DNA from: Furcasterigmium furcatum
Lineage: Eukaryota; Ascomycota; Sordariomycetes; Glomerellales; Plectosphaerellaceae
NCBI GenBank assembly: GCA_001599815.1
Contig: BCIA01000002.1
Location: forward strand, 1,929,831-1,993,830
Reading direction: 5' to 3'
DNA length: 64,000 bases
Part shown: positions 34,392-45,023 of the stretch, piece by piece
How positions within the stretch are numbered: position 1 is the stretch's first letter
Layout of the letters: each line of letters begins with the position of its first letter
Notes under the pieces: model-generated
Databases searched by the model: none
Told to the model about the DNA's origin: nothing
The model's input: only the letters and a program-made list of their open reading frames with translations
Position numbers and translations under genes: made by a program

Positions 34392-35670
34392 GGCGCGTGA
34401 TGTGTGAACCTCCCAAGTTGAAGACTTGATAGGACGAGGTCGCTGGTGGGTATAGATCTTGAACCCTGTCAGTCGTTAGACTCTAGGGGACGGCTTGCTT
34501 TTCTATGTCGCGATCTGTGCTGCATGCCTCTTGGCCCCGGACATCCTTCGGGCTTCGTGGTCGGGGTGCCTCTGGGAAGGGAGTTGTTGCAAGCATGGAG
34601 TGGTGGTTGCTGGGCCTGTCACAAACTCGGCTCTAAGATGTTGTCTGGCCCCTTATCGGTGGGTCCGCCACCCAAACCAGCGCGATTCATGCTCCGATTC
34701 CGCTGGGGTAAAGATTCTGTAGCGCTAGGCTTTCCAGATCAAGTTGACGAGACCGCTAGCTTTGGTGATAAGCCTCGTGATTGTGCGGGGATCGCGTGGC
34801 GGAGGTCAGGCACATGACTGACGGCCGGGCACTCCCTGTCTATCTGTGTCCTCGGGCTCACCGGAACATCTACACGTCCTCGTCACTATCAATTGATACG
34901 TTAATCAGAAACAAATAACGCCCGCAGCGCGACCCGGCAACTGATATCGGCGATACCGGATCTCGCGGGTGTGCGTGCCTTCGACTGGCTTCTCAGCCGG
35001 GGACTCCTGACACACTCGGTTGCATGCTTCTGGACAAAGCCGAGAGAGATCCATGGATGCAGAGAGTAGTATAGATACGCTTAGCACCTACCAAGAACCC
35101 CATGCTATCCATAGAAAAAAGTGCGGGGGGCCAATCATGTTTCACCTTTTGGCTTCGCTGACCATAGTCCAGGACAACACTATCTCCGTCCACGTACGGC
35201 ATCGCTTACACCAGGCTGCACCTAGCTTCATCCTTGGCCTTGAATCCTCAGCCGCCAATGCCCAGCTCCTCGCCATACCCATCCACGCTCTGGTTCGTCT
35301 TGGAACATCCGCCATTGCCGAAAAGTACAAGACTCGGCGGCCCTTCCTCGTCGGTCCGCACTGCGTCTCAGCCGCTCGCGGCTTTCCTCGGTCTACGCGC
35401 CATCCCGCACCCTGTCTTGCCTTGCCTAGTGTAACACACGTGTTCGTTGGTCCTTTTGGTTTACTTCCCGTCAAAGCCGAGATATCGGTTAGCCATTTCA
35501 TCTTTCAGTGTGACAACAAAACATTGAATCCATTCAGGGGTAATGAGGAGATATAACTATATCAAATGATTGGGGTTTCTCGGCGTCATGCCCATACGCC
35601 TCTTTGGTCATGAAAATCGTGCGTGCGTCTTCCAACAAAATCCATTTGGACAGCTTCTTTTCAACTCTTC
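34392..35670. other. 1.3-kb intergenic region, no supported gene
   Basis: Upstream of the OPT gene and downstream of the hydrolase gene. A 178-codon forward frame (35020-35556) and an antisense 119-codon frame overlap each other and show no motif, TM pattern or consistent codon use; I treat both as chance. Confidence 0.5.
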
Positions 35671-37704
35671 CTATACATGATCTCGCGGAACTTCAGCCGC
35701 ATAATCGCGGCTAAAGATCCTCTGCCCTTGCTCATACGCGTCTACTCGCCCAGAAAAATGAAACGCGGTCTGCGACGCATGCATCTTAGTCCAGCCCTTC
35801 ACTATCAGCTCCAGTGAACCGCGGCCATATTCCCCGGTAAACCGCTTCTCGGCGCGAGCAGACAACGGGTCGTCAGGGCGGACGGAGCGCGTGTATGTCC
35901 CGGTGCCCCCATACCGCCAGCCCGTCTGCGAGTTTTCAAACAGACCGTCGTCCGACTCCTCGCAGAACGTCAGCTCGTCCGTCTCCACGTCCCGTACAAT
36001 CGTGCTGCGCTTCTTGCCCTCGCGTAGCCACCTTCCTCGCAGCTCGGGACTGGTTGCAGCCGGTTGAAACGGCCTGAGCTGTCCATCGAGAGAGCCATCG
36101 CGCCTAATGGGGAGATCAACCGCGCTACCAGCGCAATCGATGGACAGGGTCGTGGTCTCGGGTGATGGCCAGACGATGGGGAAGTATGCAGACGACAGCG
36201 CGACGCGGAGGCGGTTCCCCGCGCTGATCCGCTGTCCGCACTCGTTCAGCTTGACGGTCACGTCGTAGTATTTGCCTGGTTCGAGGGCAGCCAGGTAGAG
36301 ATGGTCTTTGCGATGTGTCAGGTTGAGCACCCCGTAGGATATCTTGGTCGCAGATCCGTTGGGGAGGACCTCGGAAACGACGGCGGCCACGATGGCGGCA
36401 GGCTTGTCGCTCGCAACCCTCAGGTGAACGAGGGGGGCGCCGAGCAGGTCGAGCGGCTCCGAGAGCCGCTCGGTCTCGAACACGAGGGAGCCGGAGACTT
36501 CCTCGTTCTGGTCACGAGGCGCATCGGCCGGCGGCCCAAAGACGACCCAGCCTCCTGCTGCGGAGCCTACCGTCTGCGGCGAGGAAATGGTGAGGATCTC
36601 GTCGGATTTCCCAGGTCCCTCGGCGAGCCGGCCCGACGCAAATCCCATCCGTTGATAAACGACCCCGACACTCGGCCAGCTTGATTCTGCAGTCCATCTC
36701 CCCGAACGGTGTTCGTAGTAAGTCTTGGGAGGCACGGAATCCTGCAGATAGCAGCGCATGGCGGGCTCGTCCATGATGCCGGTCTCGATCCCCTTGAGCC
36801 ACTTGTCCCACCACCGCACCGACTCCTGCAAGAAGCCGATCGCCGGCTCGGGTCTGGCGATGTTGGGATAACTGTGTCCCCACGGGCCGACCAGGGCCTT
36901 CTTTGGGCAGTGCAGGTTCTCCATCATGCGGAAGATGGAGTTCGTGTACGCGTCCGCCCAGCCCCCGACCAGATAGACGGGACATTGGATCGCGCCGTAG
37001 TCTTCGCATACGGATCCGTGTTTCCAGAATCCATCCCGTCGCTGGTGCTGATGCCATTCATCCATGTAGAACCTCGCTGACTCGAGGCGAGCCAGCCAGA
37101 TGTCCCGCCAGTTCTTCCCGGCCAAGGCCGGATCAGGCGGCCTGCTATTCAATGATAGCACGGCGGTGGCCCAAAAGAACTGCTCGACCAGGAGACAACC
37201 TCCCATATAGTGGACGTCGTTGTCGTAGCGGTCGTCAGTCGAACACATTGAGATGATGGCCTTGAGTTCGGGTGGACGCCGCGCAGCCACCTGAAGCCCG
37301 TTGAAGCCTCCCCACGAGATGCCGATCATGCCGATGGATCCGTTGCACCAGGCCTGCGCGGCTATCCACTTCAGCACCTCGAGCGCGTCATCCTGCTCTT
37401 GCTTGGGATACTCGCCCAGGAAGATGCCCTGCGAGTCCCCCGTGCCCCGGATGTCGACCCGGATGCACGCGTAGCCGTGCTCGGCAACGTATGGATGGTT
37501 CAGAACGTCTCGGCTGGCGGTCAAGTCGCGTTTCGGATACGGTAGGTACTCGAGAATGGCCGGCACCGGGCTGGTCTCGGCATAGGTAGGCAGCCATATC
37601 AATGCCGAGAGGTTGACGCCATCCGAAAGCCTGATCTGGGCATTTTCGATGACTCGTAGACGACGCCCGGGAGGGTGCGCGCGCGTGACCATGTTGTCGG
37701 CCAT
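35671..37704 (-). CDS. CocE/NonD-family hydrolase (Xaa-Pro dipeptidyl-peptidase S15-like)
   Basis: A single exon encodes about 677 aa, matching the two-domain family: an alpha/beta-hydrolase core followed by a C-terminal jelly-roll (PepX_C) domain. Core motifs are DGVNLSALIWLP, CIRVDIRGTGDSQG, nucleophile IGISWGGFNGLQ, acid Asp in LVGGWADAYTNS and His in VGPWGHSYPNI. The jelly-roll contains FETERLSEPLDLLG and LRVALSSAYFPIVWPSPE. Known members cleave Xaa-Pro dipeptides, cocaine-type esters or amino-acid esters. No signal peptide starts at the chosen ATG (MADNMVTRAH, 37704), so it is probably intracellular. The frame is open from TTG 37815, which would add about 37 residues. Divergent from the ABC pump. 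Confidence 0.92.
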   Translation of the reverse strand: MADNMVTRAHPPGRRLRVIENAQIRLSDGVNLSALIWLPTYAETSPVPAILEYLPYPKRDLTASRDVLNHPYVAEHGYACIRVDIRGTGDSQGIFLGEYPKQEQDDALEVLKWIAAQAWCNGSIGMIGISWGGFNGLQVAARRPPELKAIISMCSTDDRYDNDVHYMGGCLLVEQFFWATAVLSLNSRPPDPALAGKNWRDIWLARLESARFYMDEWHQHQRRDGFWKHGSVCEDYGAIQCPVYLVGGWADAYTNSIFRMMENLHCPKKALVGPWGHSYPNIARPEPAIGFLQESVRWWDKWLKGIETGIMDEPAMRCYLQDSVPPKTYYEHRSGRWTAESSWPSVGVVYQRMGFASGRLAEGPGKSDEILTISSPQTVGSAAGGWVVFGPPADAPRDQNEEVSGSLVFETERLSEPLDLLGAPLVHLRVASDKPAAIVAAVVSEVLPNGSATKISYGVLNLTHRKDHLYLAALEPGKYYDVTVKLNECGQRISAGNRLRVALSSAYFPIVWPSPETTTLSIDCAGSAVDLPIRRDGSLDGQLRPFQPAATSPELRGRWLREGKKRSTIVRDVETDELTFCEESDDGLFENSQTGWRYGGTGTYTRSVRPDDPLSARAEKRFTGEYGRGSLELIVKGWTKMHASQTAFHFSGRVDAYEQGQRIFSRDYAAEVPRDHV

Positions 37705-38422
37705 GAACAGTTGAAGATGGATAGCGAGAGAGCGTCTGACATGGGAAAGGCTCAGGAGTCGGGAAATATAGAATGGAACATGGCAGATCCCGATAACTTG
37801 GCTTGCCTCCCCCAAAGGGGTCTGGCCGTTGTGGTCTACCTAGGTACCTAAGGTGGTCAGCAATGGCATGCACCGCGATGACTTCGGGATCAAAGTACCT
37901 GAGGCTAACCTAATTAAAGCAACGGTTCCGCTCGGTCGGTTCTCTCCGCGTCCTTCATGCGTTCTCTCATCTCGTGGCGCCGGATATCCTGGGAGAGACC
38001 CGGCCACCCCGGCCGGCCGGTGTTAAAGGCGGATGCGTTTGCCTAATTAGGAAATGGGGCATTTTGCAGCAGCAACGCTTCCGTCCGCCTCCTGCGGATC
38101 TGATCGTATCTGGGGACCACGGTCAGTCACACCCGCACGCGATCAGTATTCTACGAGCATGCCAGGTGGTGGGACTCCCCCGGAACGGGCATTTCTGACG
38201 CCATTCGATTTCTAACCCCCTTCCCCTTCCCGTGCACGGTGTAGAGAACATGGCAGGACTGGATCAAAACAAAGGAAGCTATTGCCTCCTGTAGACACCC
38301 ATTATTCGATTCAGTCGTCCAGCTCGTTCTTTTCAAGTTTTTCCGATTCAAAATCATCACGTGTCTTACTTACTACGCTCCTTCATATCTCACTCTCCTG
38401 TCTGCCGCGAGGTCACGTCGTC
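37705..38422. promoter_or_regulatory. Divergent promoter region between hydrolase and ABC-C pump
   Basis: 718 bp between head-to-head genes. A near-perfect palindrome, cctaggtacctaagg (about 37838-37852), lies close to the hydrolase start. Such TACCTAGGTA-type motifs are frequent in fungal intergenic DNA, so a regulatory role is only a possibility. No gene seen. Confidence 0.5.
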
Positions 38423-41400
38423 ATGCAATGGCAGACCTCGATGTTGTCCAGTGAGTCAAAGTCAAACTGCCTAACAGTGACTTCGAGGAGAACCCCGATT
38501 AATGAAGATGACAGCAAGCTTTTCTTACTCGTCACATCGTTTCACCTGATCTACGGTTTTATTCAGCTTGTGCGAGCATGGTCAGGCCGTACCACGGCGT
38601 CTGCCCCGAAAGCCCGATCCTGGGCCGGCAGCGTCCTTGTTGTGAGTATTCCCAGGTCCATCGAAATTGAACTTTGCCCAAGGTCAGCACATTGATTTTT
38701 GGCTTTGTAGATCTGCTACGGGTGCCTGGCTTCGCTGGCGTTCAGCATCTTGGTCGGGATTGGCCACGAATATGACCACGCCCAGACCTCCAGACCCTTC
38801 AACCTCCTCTTTCTTGGGGCCATTGTCGCTGGTTCTATCATGGCAGTGGCACTAAGAGGAACAGGATGTGCTCAGACCTGGGAAGTTATCTACCCAGGTG
38901 TGAGCAGCGTGCTCTGCACCATCCAAGTGACCCTCTCTCCTCCGGCAACATGGACCGAGCTGGCAATTCCAAACTTGTACATCACCGGCGTCATCGCTGC
39001 CCTGGGGATTCCATGGGTGCTGTCTGCCGCCGAGGCAACAGAGTTTCACCCCATTACCTGTGCCCCTCTCCTCCCATGGCTGACGCTGAGCTGGCTGGAT
39101 GAGCTCCTCAAGAAAGCCACCCGGCATCGCATATCCCCTTCCGACCTCTGGACTCCGGATCATGAGTTGTCGGTCTTCCGAGGGTCCGAAGATGGCGATG
39201 GAGAGCCTACACGCGATGACTGGGCCGGTGGTATCACTCGGTATCTCCCCAATGGCATCTCTAGCTTGATGTTCCACCTATCACCGAGACTTATGGTGTC
39301 AAGTGCTTTGTTTGGGGTGGTCGACATCATCATGGTGTTTTCGCAGCCTTTTCTACTACGGTCTCTCCTGGAGAACCGAGACACTCTATCGGCAATCAGC
39401 TTGTTCGTCGCTACCCTGATCGGCGGGTTCACCGAGGCGCATATGAAGTATCAGCTCAGGATTGTCGGTGTTCGACTGAGAGCAGCGCTCACTGCCGCTA
39501 TTTGCGACCATGGGCTGGAGATGTCCCGGCCCGATTTCATCCCCGCCGAGAACGTGCCCGACCCTTCCGTCCTCATCGAGGTGGATTTACCTCACATCTT
39601 CGAATTCGTCGAAAACTATCATGTCGCCTGGATGCTACCACTACAAATAGGCATCAGTGCGGCGGCACTAGTTTACCTGCTTGGTCTTGAGAGCGTGTTG
39701 GTTGGCATTCTGTCGGCGGTAAGTGGCCCCCCATTCATGCCAACGAAGAGACCTAGTTACTGATCTTCTTTAGGGGCTACTGCTCCCCCTTGTGGCATAC
39801 ACGATGCACCGCATTCAGCTTCGGATGTTCAAAATCATGGAATCTAAAGATGCCAGGGTGGATCTCGTCGTCCAAGTCCTTCGACACGCGAAACAGTTGA
39901 AGCTAGCTGCATCGCAAGCCTTCTACCAGGAGAAGATAGCCAGCACCAGAGAAGCTGAGCTGGGAAACACTGCGAAGATGGCGGCACTCAACGCTTCTGC
40001 GCAGTTCCTCATATCCATGATGCCGCCTACCTTGATGGTCTCCTGTCTCGGCACGTTTGTCGTCAGGGGCGGCGGCAGGCTGACCAGCCAGCTGGTCTTT
40101 CCGTCGCTTGCCTTCTTCTTCAACATCAACAGAGCCCTAGCCGCTCTCACACAAATCGTTATGCGGTACCAAGGATCGGTTACAGGTCTTCAACGAATCA
40201 ACGACCTTCTGTTCGGATCCAATGAACCTGCTCAGCGGTACAGAGATGGCGACTTCGTCCAGGATGGAGCAGTCGAGACTGAGAGGACCCATCAGCTCAA
40301 TACGCCCCAGCCGAGAGTCGTTCTGGAGGGGTGCGATATCGTCACCGAAGGCACCCGCGGTGGCCTTTACCAAAAGCCTTTGTTAAGAAATTGCGCTCTC
40401 AGGGCAGAAGCCGGGCAACTAGTCGTCATCGCCGGCCCAGTCGGGAGCGGCAAGTCGAGCATCATCAAGACCCTCATTGGCAGTATCAGGCCCTTTGCCG
40501 GCATAATGGAACTTGAGGGAAGCATATCATATGCCTCCCAGAAGCCCTTTATGATCAACGGGACGGTGAGGGAGAACATCCTCTTCGGGCTGCCCTTTGA
40601 TGCTCCGTTCTACAGCCGCGTCATCGCTGCTGTGGCCCTTCGCGATGATCTTTTGAGACTTCCGGACGGGGATGCAACTGTACTTGGAGGACTGGGCGTT
40701 GCTCTCTCCGGCGGGCAGAAGAGTCGTGTTGGGCTGGCAAGGGCAATATACGCCAGACGCCAAGTTGTGGTCCTGGACGATCCTCTCGCGGCAGTTGATC
40801 CTCGAGTATCGAAGGCACTTATCGCTAATGTCCTCGGGCCAAACGGCATCCTGAAGGACTCCGTCAGAATCATCGCGTCCAACACCGAGTCTCTGTTCCA
40901 GCATGCCGATGCTATATATATCGTCAACGATGGTATCCTTGAAAAGACTGTGGCCTCCCGCGCTGCCTCCATCGCATCTCTTTCTGCCACCGAGGACACG
41001 GCCAGTCAAGACGACAGAAACGAAGTCTTCTCGGGATACGGAACAGCTCAACCGCCGCAGAAACAGACTTCTGTCACCACAGTCACTGAGATCGATGACC
41101 TCGCCGAAGAAACTCCTCTGCTCCGAAAGCCACTTACCGCCGGACCCGTGGACGGCCGCGATGAACCCATGGCTCTCCGACATTACGTACGTTTCCTGAA
41201 GATGGCAAAACGATATGGCTGGTTCATTGTCATTGTCCTTGCATCAGCCGCAAAATTGCTCGACGTCTTGGCCATTTACTTGCTCAAGCTTGCGACAGAT
41301 GAGTCTGAGAATGCCGGGCAGAACCACACGTACTCGTACACACTGGCCGGGTTTGCCGCGTGTGGCGTGGTGAGCGCATTCATGGGTGCCACCTTCGTCG

Positions 41401-43151
41401 TTGGCGCATACCACCTATGCCTCATTCCAGTGGGTAGAGCCGTGCATGGACAACTCACGGAGGGGGTATTGGGCACCCGGCTTCGATTCTTTGATACTAC
41501 TCCAATCGGAGAGATCCTAAACCGGTTCACCAACGACATGCAGAAGATGGACAGCTCCGTCAATGGCGGATTCATGGTCCTGGCCGGTGTTATGGTGTCC
41601 TGCAGTTGCTCAATTCTCGTCATCATGGCAACCTCTCTGCTGAGTATTTTCTACTTGGGACCGGTAGGCGTCATGTATTCAGCCGTTCAGTCGTACTACC
41701 TGAATGCTTGTCGCCAGCTCCGCAGACTGGAGAACGTGGCTCGCGGACCCGTACTCAATGCTGTGGCAGAGCTTCACACCGGTGCAGCTTTGATCACGGC
41801 CTTGGGGCAGTCGTCCACCTTCCAGCAAAGGGCCCGACATGTCATCGACGAGCATACTCGAGTGTGGGCACCCTTCTTGGCGCTTGATATCTGGCTGCTG
41901 ATGAGGCTCCAGCTGTTGGCCAGGTAAGAAGCATTCTCCCAGGCTCGGGTTGGGATTTACTGATCAGACTTGCCACAGCCTTGTTCAACTCATGTCCGCG
42001 GGACTGCTGATCGGGCTGTCCACGTCCCCAAGCACGCTGGGTCTGGTCATGAACTTCGTGATCCAAATCACCTCCCAGTTTAATACTCTGGTGCAAACCC
42101 GCGCAACGCTTGAAGCCGACTTCACTTCCGTGATCCGCATCTGGGAGTACGCGGCCCTTGAACCAGAGAGTCACCCCGACGAAGAGGAGACACGCACACG
42201 AACCCGATGGCCTCAGAACCCAGTCATCCAGTTCGACTCCTTCACCATGTCGTATGAGGCCGATGGCCGACCTTGCCTGCGAGACGTGAATATCTCGATC
42301 AGCCCTGGCGAGCATGTGGCTATCGTGGGGCGTACGGGAGCGGGAAAATCCTCGTTCGCGCTGGCCCTGCTCCGTGGCGTGGGCGCTGATTCGATTAGTA
42401 CAGGCCGGGTAACGATCGATGGGGTGGACATCGCCGACATGAGCCTGGATACCCTCCGCCACAGAGTCACTCTGATGCCCCAAGAACCGCTCATCTTCAA
42501 CGGCACGCTACGCGACAACCTCGACCTCGAGGGCCACAAGAGCGATTCTGAACTCATGGCGGCGATTGATGAGTGCCAGCTGAGGCAGATGCTCAACATC
42601 GCACCCGAAATCGATCCATTGGAGTTCTGCATCTCAAGCTCAGGGTAGGCCTCCTTACACGTCTGCTGCGCCGGAGAGCTCCGCTGACCATGCCAGTTCC
42701 AACTTGTCGAGTGGTCAAATCCAAGCCCTTGCCCTGGCGAGGGCGCTCCTGTCCCAAAACTCCATCGTCATTCTCGATGAAGGTAAGAATGTCGTGGTCT
42801 GGGATTTGTGTCACAAAGCTAATACATGGTAACTTCAGCCACGGCCGCGATGAGCCCTGCCAGCAGTGCATCGGTCGATGCCATGATCCGGTCCAAACTC
42901 CGCAAATGCACCGTGCTCTCCATCACGCACAACATGGAATCCGCGGTAAGTTGACTTCTTTTACCGCAAGCCGAAATATATCTTTTGTTGAAGCCACTCA
43001 CACGAATCCCGGCGGCCCCCAGATGGCTCACGACAAGGTCCTCGTCTTGCAGGCGGGGCGGGTTGTTGAGTTTGACACGCCCGGCAACCTGTTGCGGAAC
43101 GGCGAGACGGTGTTTTCGCAACTTGTAAATGAGGCCGACCTCAAGTCTTGA
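38423..43151 (+). CDS. Full-length ABC-C (MRP/multidrug-resistance-protein-type) transporter
   Basis: Exons: 38423-38641, 38711-39718, 39774-41923, 41979-42644, 42697-42782, 42839-42945, 43023-43151. The product is about 1454 aa, the normal ABC-C length, with TMD0-TMD1-NBD1-TMD2-NBD2 order. NBD1 (about residue 630 on): Walker A GPVGSGKSS, Q-loop SYASQKPFMING, signature LSGGQKSRVGLARA, Walker B VVVLDDPLAAVD. NBD2 (about 1243 on): Walker A GRTGAGKSS, Q-loop TLMPQEPLIFNG, signature SSGQIQALALARAL, Walker B IVILDEATAAM, H-loop SITHNME. The family pumps glutathione, glucuronide or sulfate conjugates and toxins across plasma or vacuolar membranes. Oddities: NBD1 lacks the H-loop His (IIASNTESL) and has Asp in place of the catalytic Glu; the NBD2 D-loop lacks Asp. 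Exon 1 could contain a further small intron starting GTGAGT at about 38452. Confidence 0.92.
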
Positions 43152-43403
43152 ACACCAGACTTGGGGTCAAGGATGATCAGTCCCGTGTCGGGACCAAGGG
43201 CGACGAAAGGTCGCGGCAAGCTGGCATGCTCGGTGTAAGCTTCCGCCACCAGACAACAGACACCAAGTCTCCTCTTGAAGAAGGGCGCCCGGTTTGGAGG
43301 GGAAAATGGATTTCGTGCTAGATTAGAAGGGTTTGTTTCAAATCTCGCATCAGCAAGGCAATGCGATTTCTCAGTGTCCCCTGATTGACCCAGTTGCCCG
43401 GCT

Positions 43404-43715
43404 TTAGCTTACAAGCTTCAGCATTTGGATCTGCTTGTTGCCATGAGACACGTACAACTTGCCACCGAGACGGCAGTGGAAGAGTGCTGCTCGTCCGACG
43501 ATGAATGTGCTTGCCATGGCTCCATCATCAGGGTTGAGCGTGTTTCGGTACTCTCGGAAGTGTCTGGGTCGAAGTGAGAAACTTTTTATCCGTGAGAAGC
43601 TGTCCATACTCTCTTCCCATTGAGCCGGAGGAGTAGTTACAGGACGAGACTCGAGGGCTGTGGCTTCCACGGCTTTCGGTGAAGAGTTGTACCTGCCCTC
43701 ATCCGGAAGGGCCAA
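43404..43715 (-). pseudogene. Degenerate coding fragment sharing HFREYR..NPDDG with the 21.2-kb fragment
   Basis: The reverse frame contains HFREYRNTLNPDDG, then AMASTFIVGRAALFHCRLGG and KLYVSHGNKQIQM. The first part aligns with HFREYRDTLDPDDG at 21.4 kb, and the DNA around it (atcatcaggg, tcggtactctcggaagtgtc) is nearly identical over about 70-90 bp. Both copies are preceded by an acceptor-like AG. I do not recognise the family and no complete gene can be built, so it is probably a relic or a missed exon. Confidence 0.4.
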
Positions 43716-44104
43716 TCCCGTAGTACCTGAGGCAATGACTTCCTCCTGGGACCGGCATTGTTAGGTAGTATCCAGGATGGCAAGTGCATCTATGGCAAAC
43801 TCCTTCTGGGCTGCCATCATCTCATCGACAAAAGATCAGTCCCCGGCTCCCGACAACTGCCGACGACACCTTCAAGGTTTCAGTAACATCCAACCACCAC
43901 ATCGTCCTACAAAATATCACTCGAAGCTCATCCATTCCACGTTGGGCACCTACCCACTGTGCTCAGGCTGCTAATCACGGCTCACTACTCCTCATTTCCA
44001 CTCGCTTCAGCTTCGACGCGGACATCTCAAGCAACCTCCTGCTCTCGGTCACAATGAGCCGGCTCCTGCGGAGGACGTACGCCCACCGCCATTTCAAACC
44101 CTAG

Positions 44105-45023
44105 GAATACTGCGACCCGGAGCATCTCGAGCCAGTTGAGGGCCTGAATCAGACCTGCCGAGCCATTGAGCCTCGAGATTTTGCCCACGAGAAGACATGG
44201 CCCATCGTCTGGGCCCTTCCCTGCTTCGGCATCGTCTGCACCGTCTGGATTGCCTCGTTCATCGTCGTCTACTTTGCCACCCCCAAGAAGCTCGTCCCGG
44301 AGCCTGGGAACGACAGAATTCGATATCGGTCGGCCCAATCTCTCTTCTACACAATCATGTTCATCTTCGCGCCACCGCTGCTCGTGCTCGTCGGCGCGTG
44401 GTTCCTGGTCTTTGCGGTTCTGATTGCCCCCTCAAGCTGGGCTATTCGGAGAATACGCAACCAACCACAAGGAGTGAGCCGATTTCCCCCCTGGACGCCC
44501 CTGGACGCGAGAGTACTGACCTGGCGATAGCCCCGAGGGTACATGCATCCGGGCATGATCGTCAACCGCGTGCTCTTTCCAAGCACCGAGGATCTTTCCA
44601 GCCGCGAGGCCGAGTACTTTGCCAAGGGAGAATTCTCTGACGAGTTTGACGACGACACACTGTCGCCTCACTCGCGTGCTCGACATTCATCTCTCCCCAG
44701 CATCCTGGAAGAGGAGTTTGAGCACGGCGGTAAGCCCACCCAGCAACCGGCCAAGACACCTCGGAAGGTCAATTCAGCAGTTGCTTCCGTGTCTTCCATG
44801 AGAAGCCTGGTACGTACGGTGGCTATCGGCCGAGCAAGTCGCTGACCAGCTGCAGGACGAGGACAGACACGGGCAAGTTGATGGTGGGAGTCATTCAAAT
44901 AGAGCCACAAATGCTGGCGGGTCGGGAGAAAGAAATGACCGAAAAGATGGCGCGGAACGTAAACCAGATGCCACTTCTTCGGGGGCAGATTCTGGCAAAG
45001 GAGACCCAACGATTGGGCGATGA
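44105..45023 (+). CDS. Small two-TM protein of unknown function, 5' end unresolved
   Basis: Three phase-matched exons: about 44105-44473, 44531-44809 and 44856-45023, with GT..AG introns (GTGAGC..CGATAG; GTACGT..TGCAG). The joined frame is about 272 codons. It shows two TM segments: TWPIVWALPCFGIVCTVWIA leading into SFIVVYF, and YTIMFIFAPPLLVLVGAWFL. A cytosolic tail follows, rich in Ser, Glu and Asp (EFSDEFDDDTLSPHSRARHS) and then Gly, Ser and Lys. No start codon is found: the frame is closed upstream by TAG at 44102, so an upstream exon or a lost 5' end must be assumed. I know no family for it. Correct splicing over two introns argues it is, or recently was, a real gene. Confidence 0.55.

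Noticed and set aside
35020..35556. 178-codon forward frame between the OPT and CocE genes
   Set aside because: No motif or TM structure; an antisense frame of comparable length overlaps it.
21827..43151. Classical secondary-metabolite (NRPS/PKS/terpene) cluster
   Set aside because: No adenylation, ketosynthase, terpene synthase or prenyltransferase motif is present in the window.
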